From Thunnus maccoyii (taxonomy: Eukaryota; Chordata; Actinopteri; Scombriformes; Scombridae): a DNA stretch of 64,000 nt. The DNA is taken from NCBI RefSeq assembly GCF_910596095.1, contig NC_056544.1:13997155-14061154 (forward strand). The letters run 5' to 3'. The notes under the pieces were generated by a model that made no database searches, was not told where the DNA came from, and saw nothing but the letters and a program-made list of their open reading frames with translations. The position numbers and the translations under genes were made by a program. This document shows positions 59,722 through 64,000 of the stretch, in pieces; position 1 is the first letter of the stretch, and each line of letters starts with the position of its first letter.

Positions 59722-60395
59722 CAGTGTTTCCCCTATATTCATTCTGCAGTGGTGCACCACAGCTTCAAATTATGAGCACCGCTGCTAAAATTTCACACAA
59801 TCATTAATGTCAATGGGCTACCAATGATTTTCACTTGCACACTGTGTGAGCACAATAACACCCTACATCACCATGGAATTGTTTTGAGTCATCCTCCCTC
59901 TCCTCATTCTTCAAAGGACATCTACGTGAAAGCGCCGTTAAGGAATAGGGCAGTGCGTAATGTGTGTGCGTAGTGAGTGTGTAGCTGAGCAGTGCAGAAA
60001 GCAAGCAGCAGAAAAGTGATGGTGAATGCGAGCAAAGCAGAAGAAAAGGTTAGCAGTTGTCAATCTGGCAGTGAATGTACAGTATAGGCTACAGTGTGTC
60101 AGTTAATAAATGCTGCAGCTTCTCAGGACCAAGAAAATACTCGTCTATTGAAGGGGATTAGCCCCGAAGTTAGCAACAGTACATTAGCCTAAACTGACCA
60201 GGCTCACTTAAGGTGGACTGACCTTTAAGGTGGACCAGCAACTCTCATTTTAGTGTCAATCTCAGCCGCTCTTAAAAAGAGAACAGAAATGTCTGGCTGA
60301 GTGTCTTCCAAGTGTTTAACCCCCCCCACCCCCTCCCTGCACCGATCAACATCACCCCCTGCCGCCTCAAACTAGTCAACCTAGGGGAAACACTG
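59722..60395. mobile_element. hAT-like element inserted in the Penelope-like reverse transcriptase
   Basis: The ends are 14-bp perfect inverted repeats, cagtgtttccccta and taggggaaacactg, the usual hAT start. The length is 674 bp with no transposase. A clear 8-bp target-site duplication was not found; the flanks (gatatag and tatagata) are only partly alike. Confidence 0.75.
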
Positions 60396-61010
60396 TATAG
60401 ATATATCGATAACTTGTTTTTTGTATTTACTGGTACACCTGAGGAACTAGAAGCATTTAAGGAGTATCTCAAGTCTAGATTGCCCACTGTTACATTTAAA
60501 GTACAGGCAAGAATCAGTGTCTTTTTTAGATGTGAGAGTAAACAAATCTAAGTTACTACAGACTACAGTTTTTTGCAAAAAAAAACAGATAGACATTATT
60601 TACATTACTCAACTTATCATCCACTTAGCCTGAAAAGAAGCTTGTCTTATAATCAACTGTTAAGAATGAAAAGAATTTGTATCTCTGAGGAAGAGTTTGA
60701 GAGACGGGCTAATGAGCTGTGTGTCTGTTGCTGAGAAAAGAATTAAGACCAAAAAATTTTAAATGCATGTTTGTCTAAGGTTTGTGAAAAACATAGAAAT
60801 AGCCTAGTAGCACCTACTCCTCCTCCTCTTAAACAGCAGTCTGTTGTCTTGACTATTACCTTTTTACCTGTTTCTTAGTTGATTAAAAGTTGAAACGTTG
60901 GCATATTCTGTCAAGTGACGCCATTGTTGGCTGAGAGTTTGTTAACCCTCCCATATTCTCTAGGCCTACACATTTTTTAAGCTCTCTTTCCCCTGGAAAT
61001 TTTTCCTTGT

Positions 61011-61457
61011 TTGAACTGTGTAAATTGCAATGGCATGATCAAAGGGGGGCATTTTTTACATCCCCACACAAGAAGAAAAATGAAAGTCAGGGGTAGAATC
61101 ACATGTAGGACCACACATGTATTCTATGTATTAAAATATCCTTGTGGGTTTTGCTATGTGGGCAAGACAAAAAGGGAATTGAGAATTAGGATTTCTGAGC
61201 ATAAGAATAGCATCAGAAATAGGGATGAGAGGTCTCCTGTAGCCAGAAACTTTAATTATGCTGGCCATAGAGTTTGTAGGCTACGGTTCATGGGTATCGA
61301 GCCTGTTATGCCACTGTTGAGGGGTGGAAATAGGGAGAGGGAACCTCTCCACAGAGAGGCCTATTGGATACACTACTTGCAGACTGAGTATCCTTGGGGT
61401 TCAAATGATCAATTGTTTTTGTCTTGTTTTTTTATGAATACAGATGGGTATTATTAA
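61011..61457 (+). CDS. GIY-YIG endonuclease domain of the Penelope-like element
   Basis: The frame is still open. The variant GIY motif is FYVLKYPCGFCYVG, followed by the catalytic-type Arg in RIRISEHK and the Glu-containing REAYWIHYL. In Penelope elements this domain nicks target DNA for insertion. Flanking parts of the element are damaged, so expression is unlikely. Confidence 0.8.
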   Translation: MNCVNCNGMIKGGHFLHPHTRRKMKVRGRITCRTTHVFYVLKYPCGFCYVGKTKRELRIRISEHKNSIRNRDERSPVARNFNYAGHRVCRLRFMGIEPVMPLLRGGNREREPLHREAYWIHYLQTEYPWGSNDQLFLSCFFMNTDGYY

Positions 61458-61916
61458 TGTATATGTATTTGTATTTTCTATGGATACTCTACACATGATG
61501 AGTTTACATATGTACATACATGCATTTTCTTATTGTTAGTGTGTAAATTAATTGGTCACTTATCTGGTTGTTGCAATTTCTTCTTATGACTTATTTTTCA
61601 TACTACTTATTTGTTTTTTGATGATGTTGTTTTGATGATTTGTATCAGCTGGTTGTTAATCACCAGCAGGTCCCTGGCTGCTGTTTAATAGGGGTCACAC
61701 CCACACACGTCTCAGATATGTTGAGGAAAGCCCAGGGCTGAAACGCGTCCGTTTCCTTCTGCTGCTGTGCATTATTAAAAGTGTTACATACTTATTTGTG
61801 AGTGCTGATGACTTTGCTATTTTTGTTACCAGTAATAGAAACATGAAGAATGTACAGTATTTAAGGCTGTGCTTTGTGTTGTGCTGATGTAGAACACAGA
61901 TTTTTTCTCTTTATGT

Positions 61917-61996
61917 ACAGTACCAGTCAAAAGGTTGGACACACTTCCTCATTCAAGGGAATGGGAAGATGTGTCCAAACTACTGACTGGTCCTGT
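61917..61996. mobile_element. 80-bp palindromic MITE
   Basis: The ends are acagtaccagtcaaaagg and the complement of ttggacacat..actgactggtcctgt. The accagtcaaaaggttggaca words are familiar from small Tc1-like elements of fish. Confidence 0.65.
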
Positions 61997-62702
61997 ATGT
62001 CACATTATGATTGGCCTGTAATGCTGTTTTTCCTTAATTTTTTATTGTATGATCACAAGAGTGTTCACAGCAGTTGCAGAATCTGTTGCATCTATTATTC
62101 AATGTCTCAGTGGGTTTGAATGTGTGATGTCATATTGTTTTAGTTGCATATGCAGACTTTGCAATGTGCGGGACAGAACTGTAATTCACAGAAACTTTGA
62201 AAAACAGAGAGGATACCATAGGTTAAATTACATATTTTCCCATATCCCTCTTAAGGTTTTGTTTCATAACCTCTGATGTCCAGCACTGCTCTTTCTGTTC
62301 CTTCCCATATATGAGCCGAATTGAATCAAATGCATCCAATTGAACGTGCACCAATGACTGAGATGTGAGGCAGGGTCTCCAGTCTAAAACTGAAATCGTT
62401 TTGGTCATGCTATCCAGGATTTGATTCGCTCACCCAACCAGCCAAGACCAGTTTGTGATGAGGTGCTGCTCTCCAACAGAGCTATAGAAATCACATCCAC
62501 ACTGTTTCACCTCAGCTGAGGCATACAGCTACTACACTGATAGAAAGAGAAATGGAAAAAAAAGAATGACAAACAGGCAGAGAGACACAGAAAGAGAGAG
62601 AGAGAGAGAGATAAGGGGAGAGAAGTCTCGGAGCTTCAAGCAAAAAGGTTGCCTGGCCAAAATCCTGTGCAGTTGAGCATATAAGAACAATCAAAGCTTT
62701 CA

Positions 62703-62745
<43 letters not shown>

Positions 62746-64000
62746 TTCTTTGTACAGCTTCTTAGTTGTCTTGGTTCCTTTTTGTGTCTTACCTTTTCTT
62801 CTCACTACTTAAAACATGTGGCTGTAGTCTGTAATGGTCAGCCAATAGGACTTAGAGGAACAGCACCTTCATTTCATTTAACAAGAGGTAAAAGAGAAAC
62901 AATGAAAAGACAAAACCTTTGGTATTCTAATTACTGAGTGATCTGCATATATTCAAACAACAGCAAATTAGCCCAGGGTAGGGGCTATGTGCCCTGACTG
63001 GAAGAATAAAAGCATTTTTCTCCTTTTCTGTAAAGGGACCAGGCACAGAGGCGCCCTGACAAACCCTCATTATGTTTTGAGGATCTGTCTTTGCCTGCAG
63101 CACCCAACCTATGAACCTTTTCGCTCAACCTAGCTGAAACAGATAACAGTGAGCAGCCGCAACCAGGTAGAAAGGACCGCATTTGAATGTCAACCGTCAA
63201 ATATCAGAGGAGAAGCTACAAATGGCACAGTAACTTTGTCAGAGTCGTAAAGACACACATTATCTCAACATGGAGCAACTCTGATAAGGCGAATGAAAGC
63301 CATGGGAATTTTAATCATGATATTGGGGATTAGATGTGAGAACTGAATGGCATTAATTTGAAGTTGCCTAACGCAGCCCTGAATGCAGAATGAAAGCAAT
63401 TCATAAGAGATGCATAAAGAATAGGCATGGTAGGAGGTATGTTTTAATAATCGATGCACTGCTTTATTTATGCAAATACTAGCTAATTTGTAATTATCTG
63501 AGTGGGTGCATGTTTGGAAATTTTTTTAATCATACCCTCAGTATATGACTGGCACCCATCTATAGCTGACGATGGTAATGAGGTAACTAGAGAGTACAGT
63601 GCTTCAGTAAGGGGTGAGATGGTACTGTACAACACTAAAAATCTAGCACAGTGATGTACAGTGTTTCATACATTTCAGGTGTCCAACAGCACATCATTAT
63701 CAGGCTCAATCACCACTAATTTGCCATAAAAAACAGAATGGTCAACGTGGATGAATACTCGGTATGTTTCTGAATAGAATGATTCTCATCTTTTGGTAGA
63801 CTATCAAACACCATTCAGTAATTGTTACAATGGTTTGCTCTATGCTTCTTTCCTTTGAGATCCGATTGCCTTTTTTGCGAGGTATACCATTGGGTTGTTG
63901 CCTTTTTTTACTTACTATTGGTTGGACACGCACTATGTATGTGTTTGCATTAGTGCCAAAAGTTGTCTGACCCCCTGATGCAACTTGTGTATTGATGCAC
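61997..64000. other. non-coding right end of the window
   Basis: A GA run is at about 62592-62612 and a (CA)n microsatellite at about 62706-62741. The block 63270-63540 is low in repeats and rich in TAAT and ATTA cores (ttaatcatgat, aataatcgatg, gtaattatctg), a candidate conserved regulatory element. No gene was recognised. Confidence 0.4.

Larger units (their letters stand above)
59312..61815 (+). mobile_element. Penelope-like retroelement (GIY-YIG type), 5'-truncated and interrupted
   Basis: The reverse transcriptase begins at about 59312 (VWDTSDFLRKL, FLCTMDVASLITDVPNREGL, HRQGSPFSL). It is cut by a hAT insertion at 59722 and resumes at 60396 with YRYIDNLFFVFTGTPEELEAF. The catalytic YxDD is changed to YIDN. 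A 148-codon frame at 61011-61457 carries the GIY-YIG endonuclease (VFYVLKYPCGFCYVGKTKRE, RISEHKNSIRNRD, REAYWIHYLQTEYP), preceded by a CxxC motif (CVNCNG). The tail near 61735-61790 (gctgaaacgcgt, attaaaag) resembles Penelope ends. The damaged reverse transcriptase makes it inactive. Confidence 0.85.

Overview
The window is nuclear DNA of a ray-finned fish, probably a teleost. The clues are split genes with GT-AG introns, recognisable vertebrate families, many CA/GT microsatellites, and a typical fish transposon load (hAT-like elements and MITEs, L2-type LINEs, a Penelope-like element). No prokaryotic features were seen.

Left part, plus strand. At 292-5972 lie the last four coding exons of a paired-box gene, best matched to pax3; the window opens inside an upstream intron. 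It is followed by a 3' UTR to about 7.2 kb and a one-exon KCNE-family potassium-channel beta subunit (8550-8933). After an L2 LINE 3' end (10.5-11.2 kb) comes a decayed copy (11.2-12.7 kb) of a gene that is still open further right. A three-exon stefin (cystatin B type) sits at 18265-19607.

Middle part, minus strand. Two secreted, threonine-rich genes lie head to tail. The larger (46481 down to 27308) resolves by hand into 29 exons whose phases all agree. It predicts a 2,726-residue zonadhesin-like protein: signal peptide, degenerate MAM, VWD-C8-TIL, VWD-C8, three MAM domains, a 912-codon Thr/Pro repeat exon, TIL, and a last VWD carrying an inserted poly-aspartate tract. The smaller (25376 down to 20924; seven exons, 334 residues) encodes a signal peptide, a somatomedin-B-like domain, a Ser/Thr mucin stalk and a short Cys-containing C-terminal module. 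I cannot assign it to a named gene. One of its two duplicated 27-nt exons lies inside a hAT-like transposon with intact terminal inverted repeats and a perfect 8-bp target-site duplication.

Right part. About 46.5-51 kb holds the upstream region of the zonadhesin-like gene and unique-looking DNA. LINE remains follow at 51.15-56.5 kb (an open ORF1-like frame and two broken reverse transcriptases, one with a 121-bp near-palindrome). A foldback MITE lies at 57.9 kb. A Penelope-like element split by a hAT insertion occupies 59.3-61.8 kb. The rest shows no gene.

The genes do not form an operon-like unit. The pax3-KCNE pairing recalls the PAX3/KCNE4 neighbourhood of human 2q36. The stefin and the two mucin-like genes look like additions in which exon duplication, tandem-repeat growth and transposons have been active. 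An egg-coat or mucus role for the pair is inferred from family resemblance only.
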